A stretch of 64,000 nucleotides of DNA, from positions 4,814,001-4,878,000 of the forward strand of contig NZ_CP095074.1 in NCBI RefSeq assembly GCF_022919835.1, given 5' to 3'. How positions within the stretch are numbered: the first letter of the stretch is position 1; each line of letters begins with the position of its first letter. Origin of the DNA: Halobacillus shinanisalinarum (lineage in GTDB: Bacteria > Bacillota > Bacilli > Bacillales > Halobacillaceae). The notes beneath the pieces are model-generated. The model did no database searches, was not told where the DNA came from, and saw nothing but the letters and a program-made list of their open reading frames with translations. Shown in pieces: positions 9,499 through 17,981 of this stretch. The position numbers and the translations under genes are program-made.

Positions 9499-10110
9499 AT
9501 GAATAAACTGCATACTTTACAGATGATTCATCAGGAAAAATTGATTGCGGTAATTCGAGGAGATACACAGGAAGAGGCTGAAATGATAACAGAAGGGTCC
9601 TATTCAGGCGGCATAACGATTATGGAGCTTACCTATACCGTTCCTGGAGCTACGTAAGTAATTGAAAGGCTCTCCCAGCAAAAAGACAAAAGCTGGATCA
9701 TTGGAGCTGGTACCGTCCTTGACGAAGTTACAGCGCGAATGGCGATTGAAGCAGGAGCCCAATTTATTGTAGGTCCAAACTTCGTTCCTGAGGTAGCCAA
9801 ACTGTGCAACCGATATCAGATTGTTTATATACCTGGCTGCCAAACCGCTAAAGAAGTCATTGCGGCTATGGAGGCTGGCGCAGATATCGTTAAGTTATTT
9901 CCTGGAAATATCATCACACCAGGCGGCCTAAAGGCAATGAAAGGACCGCTTCCTCAAGCAAATCTTATGCCTTCCGGCGGGGTAAGTGTAGCTAATGTAC
10001 ACGAATGGCTGGATAATGGAGCAGTTGCTATAAGTGTAGGCTGCAGCCTATATCAATCAAGTCAAAAAGAAGTGACCAGTGCTTCTAAAGAGATCACTCA
10101 TCAGTTATAA
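9499..10110 (+). pseudogene. kdgA: KDPG aldolase with in-frame stop codon
   Basis: The frame from ATG 9499 encodes a KDPG/KHG aldolase: IAVIRGDT, the catalytic Glu in IMELTYT, IGAGTVLD, and the Schiff-base Lys in ADIVKLFPG, ending SGGVSVANVHEWLDNGA. A TAA codon at 9655-9657, about residue 53, interrupts it; no frameshift is present, so one substitution would restore 203 codons. A re-start at 9739 would lack the catalytic Glu. The enzyme cleaves 2-keto-3-deoxy-6-phosphogluconate to pyruvate and glyceraldehyde 3-phosphate, the last step of the pathway encoded here. Confidence 0.85.
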
Positions 10111-10112
10111 TC

Positions 10113-10410
10113 ATAACCCTTCCAGCTCGTTTCTTTAAATCCCGATAAGGCCAGTAATCATCTGGATTAAAACATTCTTCTATCCATTTGAAGCCTAATT
10201 CATCCGATTTTTGCATTAACTTTTGAGCATAGGGAAGGTCTAAAGACATCCAACAATCCCACATCAACCAATGATCTTCCCCTACAAGGTTACGCATTTT
10301 TTTACTTGCTCTATATTTTTCCTTAATCCTTCTTCCCCATCAGCTGGACTATATTTCAAAGGCATTTTCCCTCCTATAAAACCCATTTCTTTTGCTAAAT
10401 CAGGACGGGC
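10113..10410 (-). pseudogene. Inverted middle part of an RhmD-like dehydratase (enolase superfamily)
   Basis: On the minus strand this encodes the barrel region of an L-rhamnonate-dehydratase-like protein: [18 protein letters not shown], the metal-ligand segment WDCWMSLD and the ligand Glu in WIEE. The sequence stops just before the third metal ligand. One base is missing at the seven-base T run 10297-10303 (plus strand); adding one restores the frame. The missing C-terminal part lies immediately right on the opposite strand (10622-11010), so a segment of this gene has been inverted. The N-terminal capping domain is absent. RhmD as exact function is tentative; the superfamily is clear. Confidence 0.75.
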
Positions 10411-10621
10411 GGCCTTCCTCAGTAAAGCGCTTGGGATAGGGTTAATTTGATCTGCTTCTATCACCCATAAATCCCCATAAACCCTATACATCATCTTTAT
10501 ATCCCTATGAAAATACCTTCCAATTACTAGCTTCAAAGTCTGGGATTTGTTCATTAGGCTGATCACTTTCTATTATCTCTCCTTCATATCTCCTAGCCCA
10601 TTCTGCCATATAATATCATGG
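10411..10621. other. Remainder of the inverted segment, origin unclear
   Basis: Between the dehydratase fragment and the right inversion breakpoint lies about 210 bp that on the minus strand can be read in pieces ([31 protein letters not shown]). Neither piece matches the N-terminal part expected of the dehydratase. It may be the remnant of another gene fused by deletion. No function is assigned. Confidence 0.35.
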
Positions 10622-11010
10622 TAACGGGTGGAGAGCACGAGGCGACCCGATATGGATTTAAACTTTGTTGGAGATGTGTGATTTGGATATTATTCAACCA
10701 GACGTTGGCTGGTGTGGGGGATTGACAGAACTCATTAAAATAGGGAATCTAGCAGAAAGCTTTGGAAAGCTAGTCATACCTCATGGAAGTGGAGTTTACA
10801 GCATCATTATGTAACTACCAAAATAAACAGCCCCTTTACTGAATACTTGTTATGAGCCCTGAGGCAGATCACCTAGCACCTCAGTTTTATCCATTAATAA
10901 AAGATGAACCTATACCGGAAAATGGTAAATTGAAGGTAGACGATACACCGGGATTTGGCGTAGAGCTTAATAAAGAATCGGGGTTGAAGGAAGTATTAAA
11001 AGAACAGTAA
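10622..11010 (+). pseudogene. C-terminal part of the RhmD-like dehydratase, plus strand
   Basis: The plus strand encodes the end of the same enolase-superfamily dehydratase: GGEHEATRYGF with the third metal-ligand Glu, [24 protein letters not shown] with the catalytic His, then MSPEADHLAPQFYPL and DTPGFGVEL to TAA at 11008-11010. Three single-base losses (near 10665, 10802 and 10849) break the frame. Together with 10113-10410 in reverse it covers roughly residues 180-405 of a 400-residue family. It follows kdgA and was probably part of the same operon. Confidence 0.75.
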
Positions 11011-12026
11011 TTTGATACTGCAAGGGTCATTAAATACCTCCAATCTATTAGTATCATCTCTAAAGACAGGCCTATATGTTTTAGTGGAATTCGCTTAAGT
11101 TAATGTTGATTAAAAATCCACTATTTATGACTTGATATTGACTGGATGTTGTTCATGAATTTTGATAACTTAATTAACCACAAACTAGTACCGTCACGTT
11201 GGGTATCCTACTATATAGAGTTTTTAACTCTTATCATTAAGTATTTATTAACTTCAGGGAATGGGCGGCATGATGTAAGTTGCCCCCCATAAACCTTGAT
11301 ATGACAGAGGCCGGTGATCACATGGTGTTGTGATCAAACGTTGTTTTCATATTTTAAATCATACCACAATCATGCGGATGCTCTTTTGAAGCTTTAATCA
11401 CCCTTTTGCGTCAACTACAAAAAACCCCTACTCTGTTATCGTAAGTGGGGGGAATTAGGTGACATAAATTATTAGATTGGTCACATGATCATATAAATGA
11501 TCACGAATTGGGAAATAGACATCAAAAGAGACTATCATGATCACTTTGCTTAAAAAAGTAATTTAGGAGTTATGCGGTTCATAAAGAGTAAAAAAAGTGG
11601 ATAAAAAAACTACCGTAGACGACGCATATGAATGACACCAATATTAGTTTTTAGGCATATAACAAAGCGTTATTCGAAACAAAATAAGATTATTTTTCGT
11701 GGATTTATGAAAGTCACAGAATTCGTGCTGGTTTCATCATGTTGGATTTTTTTCATTTCAGTTTATCCATCCTTGATTATAAGGTTTCCTTCATAGATCA
11801 CTTTAGGTAACCCTGTGATGTTCAACAGCCTTTTAAAACATGGGTCAACCATCTGACCACAAAAAAGAGGGTGACCACATAATTGATCACGAATTGCCTA
11901 AAAGGTTATGAAAATGTGCGAAATTGCCATAGGTATTGAAAGGTGATTTATTGGTTTTGTCAGTAATATGAAAGAAAATGTACGTTCGTGAAGTAGTGTA
12001 TTTAAACGAGTGATGTAAGAAACTTA
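11011..12026. other. Gene-free relic region
   Basis: About 1 kb of AT-rich DNA without a convincing gene. It contains a perfect 8-bp stem hairpin (11315-11322 with 11329-11336), a 13-bp direct repeat TGATCACGAATTG (11498-11510 and 11884-11896) and two further TGATCAC copies (11315, 11538). It may be the remains of a mobile element or of deleted pathway genes; nothing more can be supported. Confidence 0.5.
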
Positions 12027-12066
12027 AAGCGCCAATCCTTGATTTATTAGGGGTTGGCGCTTGTTT
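12027..12066 (+). terminator. Orphan terminator-like hairpin
   Basis: AAGCGCCAA and TTGGCGCTT form the core of a stem, extended by CC/GG after one mismatch, and TGTTTTG follows. No intact gene ends here, so it is probably the surviving terminator of a lost gene, or it insulates the germination operon. Confidence 0.55.
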
Positions 12067-12190
12067 TGTATGTGACTATTTGGGATTTTCAGGTTTATTA
12101 GAACGGTTTGAACATCACAAAGCTAGCTCAATTATTTAAGAAGATTGCACAGTAGCGAGGTGGATGTTATATATTTTAAACTTCGTTACT

Positions 12191-12220
12191 ACATAATTAG
12201 TTCCTTCTATAACCATACTA
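12191..12220 (+). promoter_or_regulatory. Putative sigma-G promoter of the gerA operon
   Basis: CATACTA (12214-12220) matches the sigma-G/sigma-F -10 consensus exactly. ACATA (12191-12195), 18 bp upstream, differs by one base from the sigma-G -35 GCATA. It lies 48 bp before the gerA start. Germinant-receptor operons are known to be expressed in the forespore under sigma-G, so the context fits. Not experimentally shown. Confidence 0.55.
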
Positions 12221-12267
12221 AGCGGGCTCAACACCTATTGAAAAATAGAACTTAAAGGATGTAACCC

Positions 12268-13722
12268 ATGGGAAATCGCGAAAACCAACAGAACGAAGAA
12301 CTGAATAACTTCCTTGAGCAGCTCAAACAAAATGATGATTTTAAAAGCAGTCAGGTGAATAAGGAAGAGGCTTCTTTTTACATAGGATATTTTAACTCTA
12401 TCATCGATAAAAAAGTTTTTCAGGAATTGGTTATGTCCTATATGAAACAGGCTACCTTTACTGATCTTGAGGAATTGAGTTCCATTCTTCCTTCAAACCA
12501 GATTCAAATAACGGAGGATAAAAAAGAGATTGAACAAGAACTATTAAATGGGAAAATCGCCATCTTCATGGAAGAATCTACAGAATGTCTATTAGTTGCG
12601 ACACCACTAAATGAGAAGCGCCAAGTATCAATTCCAGAAGTGGAGTTTAGCGTAGTCGGCCCCAAAGAAGCTTTTATTGAAGACATTGAAACCAATCTAA
12701 ATTTAATACGAAAGAGAATCCCGGTTTCTCATTTAATGATAAAAGAGATGAATGTAGGCAGTGTAACAAAGACAACCGTTGCTGTGGCATACATTGAAGA
12801 CTTTGCGGACGCCGAAAATGTAAAAACTGTGATACAACGCATTAAAGATATAGATATTGATCAAATCGTTGATAGCTCATTTATTCAACAATTGATTTCC
12901 GATGATACGAATTCACCTTTCCCTCAGTTACTTGATACAGAGAGACCTGATCGTATTGCTTCTGTGCTGACAGAAGGAAAAGTAGCCATTTTGGTCGATG
13001 GTTCTCCACATGTTCTGATTGGGCCAACCACCCTGGTTGAATTCTTTTCGGCTTTTGAGGATTACTTTTTAAATTGGATAGTTGCATCGATCTTCAGGAT
13101 GATTCGCCTATTTGCCGTCACCTTTTCTATTTTAGTTACTCCTTTTTATGTCGCTATTTTAACGCATCATTTTGATATCATTCCAGAGTCACTTTTGGCA
13201 ACCTTAATCAGTTCACGAGCTCAGGTCCCATTTCCGCCGATTTTAGAAGCACTTATTTTAGAGCTAACGATTGAATTATTACGTGAGGCCGGGGCAAGAC
13301 TGCCCACAAAAGTTGGGCAGACGATCGGTATCGTTGGAGGTATTGTTATTGGAACAGCTTCTGTTGAAGCAGGATTAACCAGTAACGTGCTCTTAATCAT
13401 TGTAGCACTTGGAGCATTGGGTTCATTTACTACACCTGTTTACAAAATGAGTAATACGATTCGCCTCATGCGTTTTCCTTTTTTACTATTTGCTCACGTG
13501 TGGGGTTTAGTAGGAATAACGATCTGTATGTGCTATGTAATGGTCCATTTATTGCGGTTAACTTCTTTGGGAAGACCTTTTTTAGAACCTGTTTTTCCTT
13601 TCCGATTCAAAGATTTAAAAGATGCATTTATCAGGCTCCCCTTCCGTTATCAGAAGAAGCGGCCGCTTGAAGTCAGGACTAATCAGCCTACACGTTTTGA
13701 GGAAGAAAACTCAAAGCGATGA
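12268..13722 (+). CDS. gerA: Spore germination receptor subunit A (GerA family)
   Basis: The 484-residue protein has the GerAA layout: a hydrophilic N-terminal domain of about 250 residues, then several membrane segments (FAVTFSILVTPFYVAILT; IGIVGGIVIGTASV; the later FPFLLFAHVWGLVGI) with the conserved PFPPILEALILELTIELLREAG stretch between them. With B and C subunits it forms an inner-membrane receptor in the spore that senses germinants. An AAAGGATG-type ribosome site precedes the ATG. Intact; overlaps the potential early start of gerB. Confidence 0.93.
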   Translation: MGNRENQQNEELNNFLEQLKQNDDFKSSQVNKEEASFYIGYFNSIIDKKVFQELVMSYMKQATFTDLEELSSILPSNQIQITEDKKEIEQELLNGKIAIFMEESTECLLVATPLNEKRQVSIPEVEFSVVGPKEAFIEDIETNLNLIRKRIPVSHLMIKEMNVGSVTKTTVAVAYIEDFADAENVKTVIQRIKDIDIDQIVDSSFIQQLISDDTNSPFPQLLDTERPDRIASVLTEGKVAILVDGSPHVLIGPTTLVEFFSAFEDYFLNWIVASIFRMIRLFAVTFSILVTPFYVAILTHHFDIIPESLLATLISSRAQVPFPPILEALILELTIELLREAGARLPTKVGQTIGIVGGIVIGTASVEAGLTSNVLLIIVALGALGSFTTPVYKMSNTIRLMRFPFLLFAHVWGLVGITICMCYVMVHLLRLTSLGRPFLEPVFPFRFKDLKDAFIRLPFRYQKKRPLEVRTNQPTRFEEENSKR

Positions 13723-13742
13723 GTTCAACGAGGAGGCAATTC

Positions 13743-14830
13743 ATGATTAAAAAACAAGACCAGGTCTCCCCCTTCATGGTTTTCTTCATAGTTGTATCCG
13801 CTCAGCTCGGAGTGGGGGTTCTTAGTTTTCAGAGTGAAATTGCTAAATATGCCGGTCACGATGCATGGATGTCCATCATTCTGGCGGGAATTACCATGAA
13901 TATTGTCATCTGGATGATGTATCAAATAATGAATAAGGAAAAGACTGACCTTGTAGCTATCAATTGTAAAGTGTATGGAAAGTGGATAGGCAGTTTGTTA
14001 AGTATGGTGTTTTCCCTCTATTTAATATTTTTAGCAGCTTTGATTCTGCGTATCTTTATTGAGGTCATTCAAGTGTGGATGTTCCCTTTTGTTAATATTT
14101 GGGGTTTGTTACTGGCTATTCTCCCACTCGTTTATTACATTATCTCCGGAGGCTTTCGTACAATCGTCGGAGTGTGTTTCTTTGGTGTAGCTATTCCTTC
14201 TTTTCTTATATTCACTTTATTTTTTCCTTTACCTTACTCGCATGCGACAAAAATTTTACCAATATTTGATCATTCCTTAATGGAACTAATCTCTTCGGCG
14301 CCTATAGCAGTTTTTAATTTATTGGGTACGGGAGTATTATTGGTCTATTATCCATTTATAAGTGAAGCACGAAAGTCACAAGTATGGGCCCATCTTGGAA
14401 ATGTATTCTCCACGGCAGTATACACGGTTGTTAGTCTAGTAACGTTTGCATATTTTACACATGAGCAATTAAAGGAATTAATTTGGCCAACCCTTATGTT
14501 ATGGAAAATCATTGAACTTCCTTTTATGGATCGATTCGAATACATTGGAATTGCTACTTGGTTTTATATAATTTTACCGAATATTTCCTTATACCTTTGG
14601 GGTGGAAGCAGAATTGTAAAAAGGATTACCACCATCTCTCAAGAGCGTATATCGATCTTTTTCCTTCTCGTTATTTTTGTCTTCTGTTTATTACTAGACA
14701 CTTGGGAACAGATAATGAGCTTTTCCTCGGGATTTCCTATGTGGGGATCGGCATATTATACGTCTATGTTCCGATTTTGGTTTTGTCCTATTTTATTATG
14801 GAAAAGGTGAAAAAACATGCGACTAAATAA
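13743..14830 (+). pseudogene. gerB: Spore germination receptor subunit B, frameshift near the C-terminus
   Basis: This GerAB-type, APC-superfamily membrane protein has about ten membrane segments. ATG 13743 is preferred over 13719 because AGGAGG (13731-13736) sits six bases upstream. One base is missing at AA 14714-14715: the frame as written ends at 14810 with an unrelated tail, while the proper C-terminus (NELFLGISYVGIGILYVYVPI and a charged end) continues in the -1 frame to TAA at 14828-14830. Adding one A gives DTWEQINELFLG. Only the last membrane segment is affected. Assembly error or recent mutation. Confidence 0.85.
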
Positions 14831-15877
14831 AAGTGTCGTATTTTTGCTGCTCATTTCAATCGGATTACTAGTAAATTATACGATGCCTAAAAAAATTGTT
14901 GACCAGATTCAGCTCGTTACCGCTGCAGGCTATGATGCAATGGAAGACGAGCAAATCCGTGGTACCGTTCTCTCATCTAAATACTCTAAAGAGGGAAGGT
15001 CAATAATTTCCTCTATACGGGAACGGCGTCTATGATTTATGAAAACCTTGCCCAATTAAATACAGAGGCTTCTGGAGAATTATTTAATGGGAAATTGGAA
15101 GTTGTATTATTCAATGAAGAACTTGCACGTAGAGGGCTTGCTAAATATACGGATTATCTGTCACGTGAGCCGAATATAGGAGCTAAACTCCAGTTAGCTA
15201 TCGTAGAAGGTTCTACTTTAGAATTTATGAAGATTATAAAAGAGAGAAAGAAAGAGTCCGGAGTTTTTATAACAGATTTGCTTGATCACATGGGAAATCT
15301 TCCGACAACGAATTTAAAAGAATTTGGCTTTCATTATTTAAATCAGACAAGTGACGCTTACTTACCTATGTTGAAACTAAAAAATGATAAAGCGAAAGTT
15401 AGTGGAATTGCATTTTTTAAGGAGGATAAATATGTCTATAGAATCTCCTTAAAAGAGGGCCTAATTTTTAAAATGTTAACGGAGGATGTAGGAGAAGGGG
15501 AGTATATGCTTAAGACAGACGAGTTCAATGCTGCTATTCAAAATGTATCCTCTTCTAGAAAATATGAAGTAGATAAGTCAGGGGAGGATATTAAAATTTC
15601 GGTAGTTTTTGAAGGGGTAATAAAAGAATACACGGGCAATAATTTGGCTAATAACATGGATCAGGTAACCGAGCAATTAAAAGAGAAACTAGAACAAAAA
15701 GCTAACGAATTGGTTAAACGATTTCAGGAGGAAAATATTGACCCAATTGGACTTGGGGAGCAAGTGAGGAGTAGGCAAAGGGAATTTCGTTACAAGCAAT
15801 GGGAGGAAAGTTATCCCTCTATCAATATTACTGTTGAGGTAGAACCTGTTCTTACTCAAACAGGGGTAAAAAAATAA
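14817..15877 (+). pseudogene. gerC: Spore germination receptor subunit C (Ger(x)C), frameshifted
   Basis: The N-terminal 60 residues (14817 to about 15002) and the rest (NFLYTGTASMIYENLAQL onward to 15877) lie in two frames. Adding one A to AA at 15002-15003 joins them as GRSNNFLYTG, a normal GerAC-like protein of about 350 residues. The signal peptide is odd: where relatives have a lipobox Cys, the sequence reads GLLVNYTMPKK without Cys, so lipidation appears lost. GerC subunits are normally lipoproteins at the outer face of the inner spore membrane. The gene overlaps gerB's repaired end by 14 bp. Confidence 0.82.
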
Positions 15878-16024
15878 AAAGGCATTGATAAAGGACTCCC
15901 AGTTCTAGTTGAAATGGGAGTTCCATGTCGAGAATCTAATGCAAATTAAAGGTACAATAATGTTTGATAGTATAATAATGGCTGTCACTTCCGGAACCCA
16001 AAGTGTTTAATCGTAAACGATAAA

Positions 16025-16064
16025 AAGAAGCTGAAGTCCCTTCGTCGGGAAGTTCAGCTTCTTT
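16025..16064. terminator. Bidirectional terminator between gerC and the XRE gene
   Basis: A long stem (AAGAAGCTGAA...TTCAGCTTCTT plus TCCC/GGGA) is flanked by A-runs on the left and T-runs on the right, so it can serve both the rightward ger operon and the leftward regulator that ends at 16102. A second, T-poor hairpin lies at about 15893-15924 directly behind gerC. Confidence 0.8.
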
Positions 16065-16101
16065 TAACACCGAATGGTTTACATAATACATTTCAAGGAA
16101 A

Positions 16102-16461
16102 TTATGATGGATGCTTTTGCTGTAGTAGAAAACGAAAGTAGTTCTCGATTTGATTTATTTCTTCAGGCTGCACATTGAGCCATGCCTCTTTATCAAAAAT
16201 AACCGGCTTCTCATAGCCTTTATTCTGCAAAAATAGTTTGATTTCCCTCATTTCATCTTCCTTTTCATCACTTAGCCCTAATAGGTAATCAGCAGTTGTA
16301 TTCAATGCATAAGCAATTTTCGAAAGATCATCAAGGTCTGGTGAGGTGTAATGACGTTCCCAATTCGATACAACTTGTGCGGAAACGCCTACCTTTTCTG
16401 CTAACATCGTTTGAGTTAAACGTCTCTCTTTTCTTAATGACCGAATACGTTGATAAACCAC
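16102..16461 (-). CDS. XRE-family transcriptional regulator
   Basis: This 119-residue protein has an N-terminal helix-turn-helix of the Cro/CI type (RKERRLTQTMLAEKVGVSAQVVSNWERHYTSPDLDDLSKIAYALNTT, residues 9-55). A small C-terminal part, probably helical, ends FRFLLQQ. The start is set at GTG 16461, eight bases behind AAGGAGG; an upstream GTG at 16479 overlaps that ribosome site. A TATAAT (complement of 16482-16487) lies just upstream, next to an array of four operator-like dyads (16497-16577), suggesting autorepression. Target genes beyond itself are unknown; miaA is divergent. Confidence 0.82.
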   Translation of the reverse strand: MVYQRIRSLRKERRLTQTMLAEKVGVSAQVVSNWERHYTSPDLDDLSKIAYALNTTADYLLGLSDEKEDEMREIKLFLQNKGYEKPVIFDKEAWLNVQPEEINQIENYFRFLLQQKHPS

Positions 16462-16496
16462 GTCAGACACCTCCTTCACTTATTATACCACAAAAC

Positions 16497-16577
16497 TAAC
16501 GAAAGTCGATAGGTTAAGTAACGGAATCCTTTATTTGCGCTAAAGGAATGCGTTAATATAGGTAACGGATTCCGTTA
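16497..16577. promoter_or_regulatory. Four 15-bp operator-like dyads at 22-bp steps
   Basis: TAACGGATTCCGTTA (16563-16577) is a perfect dyad around a central T. Related 15-mers start exactly 22 bp apart to the left: 16541 (TAAAGGAATGCGTTA), 16519 (TAACGGAATCCTTTA) and a weaker one at 16497 (TAACGAAAGTCGATA). The leftmost abuts the regulator's -10 region. Two-turn spacing places all four on the same helix face, as expected for cooperative repressor binding. The XRE protein encoded next door is the obvious candidate. Confidence 0.65.
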
Positions 16578-16648
16578 TTTAGTTGAATTATATAGGAACC
16601 TAGAGCGATTCGTGTATAATAATTGATGTAAGAAAGGAGGGTGATTTT

Positions 16649-17584
16649 TTGAAACCTAAGGTGATTAGTATTGTCGGCCCTACAGCGGTTGGTAAGTCAA
16701 AACTTGGTGTCGAAACTGCTAAACGCTTCAACGGGGAAGTTATCAGTGGAGATTCGATGCAGATTTATCGCGACATGAATATCGGGACGGCGAAAGTGAC
16801 GACGAACGAGATGGAAGGCGTTGTTCACCATATGATTGATGTAAAGGATGCTGGTCAATCATTTTCTGTGGCTGAGTTTCAAAAAAAAGTGCAATCACTT
16901 ATTGTCGCTATTTATGAGCGCGGGAAGGTACCTGTTTTAGTGGGAGGCACGGGGTTGTACATACAAGCGACACTATTTGATTACAATTTTTCATCAGAGG
17001 AAAAAGACGAACGGATTATGAAGGGTCTTGAACAGCAAGCGAGGGAGCAGGGGATTCAAGCGATGTATGATCGGTTGGTGCGTATTGACCCTGTTCAAGC
17101 AGAAAAGATTCATCCGAATAATGAACGGCGGGTGCTAAGGGCCCTTGAAGTATATGAATCTACAGGACAAACGATGAGTGAGTATCAATCTCTGCAAAGT
17201 TCCGTTTCTCCTTTTCAGCCTATTTTTATTGGGCTTGAAATGGATAGGGAGCTGCTTTATATAAGGATTAATAGCCGCGTTGATCAAATGATCGAAGACG
17301 GTTTAGTAAGTGAAGTCCGAAGCTTATATGAACGGGGGCTGGAAGGGTATCAATCGATGAGTGCGATTGGCTATAAAGAATTCATTCCTTACTTTAAGGG
17401 GGAATATGAGCTCGATCGTGCTGTTGAACTGTTAAAACGTAATTCTAGACGTTACGCTAAGCGACAATACACATATTTCAAGAATAAGCTGAATGTTCAT
17501 TGGTACACTATTCATCCAGAGAACTATGAGAATAAATTCGAAAAAATATTACATGATTTAGCAGGAATGCTGGAAAAAAGCTAG
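16649..17584 (+). CDS. miaA: tRNA dimethylallyltransferase MiaA
   Basis: The 311-residue enzyme transfers a dimethylallyl group to adenosine-37 of tRNAs reading UNN codons. Visible are the P-loop GPTAVGKSKLG (residues 10-20), the substrate motif SGDSMQIYRDMNIGTAK, VGGTGLYIQA and the tRNA-binding segment ERRVLRALEVYESTG. The TTG start follows AAAGGAGGG with a TATAAT at 16615-16620 upstream. Length is standard. It heads the conserved miaA-hfq pair. Confidence 0.96.
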   Translation: MKPKVISIVGPTAVGKSKLGVETAKRFNGEVISGDSMQIYRDMNIGTAKVTTNEMEGVVHHMIDVKDAGQSFSVAEFQKKVQSLIVAIYERGKVPVLVGGTGLYIQATLFDYNFSSEEKDERIMKGLEQQAREQGIQAMYDRLVRIDPVQAEKIHPNNERRVLRALEVYESTGQTMSEYQSLQSSVSPFQPIFIGLEMDRELLYIRINSRVDQMIEDGLVSEVRSLYERGLEGYQSMSAIGYKEFIPYFKGEYELDRAVELLKRNSRRYAKRQYTYFKNKLNVHWYTIHPENYENKFEKILHDLAGMLEKS

Positions 17585-17622
17585 AATGATAATAATATAG
17601 ATAGAAAAGAGGAGGAAGATTC

Positions 17623-17847
17623 ATGGCTCAGTCCGTAAACATTCAAGACAATTATTTAAATCAATTAAGAAAAGAACGTATGCAAATAACGGTCTTTTTA
17701 CTAAATGGCTTTCAGTTGCGGGGCGTAGTAAAGGCCTTTGATAATTTTACTGTTCTATTTGAAACAGACGGTAAACAACAACTAATTTTCAAGCATGCAA
17801 TTTCAACTTTCGCACCTGCGAAAAATATTGCTCTTGATAAAGAATAG
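17623..17847 (+). CDS. hfq: RNA chaperone Hfq
   Basis: This 74-residue Sm-like protein carries the Sm1 region ([23 protein letters not shown]) and the Sm2 signature [10 protein letters not shown]. Hfq forms a hexameric ring that binds U-rich and A-rich RNA. It lies 38 bp behind miaA with an AGGAGGAAG ribosome site and is followed by a strong terminator, so miaA-hfq probably form one unit. Confidence 0.97.
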   Translation: MAQSVNIQDNYLNQLRKERMQITVFLLNGFQLRGVVKAFDNFTVLFETDGKQQLIFKHAISTFAPAKNIALDKE

Positions 17848-17857
17848 AGAGTGGTGA

Positions 17858-17884
17858 CGAGCGCGGGATTCGCGCTCGTTTTTT
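17858..17884 (+). terminator. Rho-independent terminator after hfq
   Basis: CGAGCGCG pairs perfectly with CGCGCTCG (17858-17865 with 17871-17878), followed by six T. Confidence 0.92.
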
Positions 17885-17981
17885 CATGGGGAAATACGGG
17901 CGCTTCTGTTTTTCTTTATAGGCGGATGTCACAGATTCTTTTGTTTTCGCGTATGATACTTGGAAATGAGGAGGGATCGAT

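Noticed and set aside
13719..13742. Earlier ATG start for gerB
   Set aside because: It overlaps gerA and would place the AGGAGG site inside the coding region; ATG 13743 has ideal spacing.
3705..15003. The -1 breaks in metabolic and ger genes considered as programmed frameshifts
   Set aside because: No slippery heptamers with downstream structures are seen, and the families are not known for frameshifting; base loss fits better.
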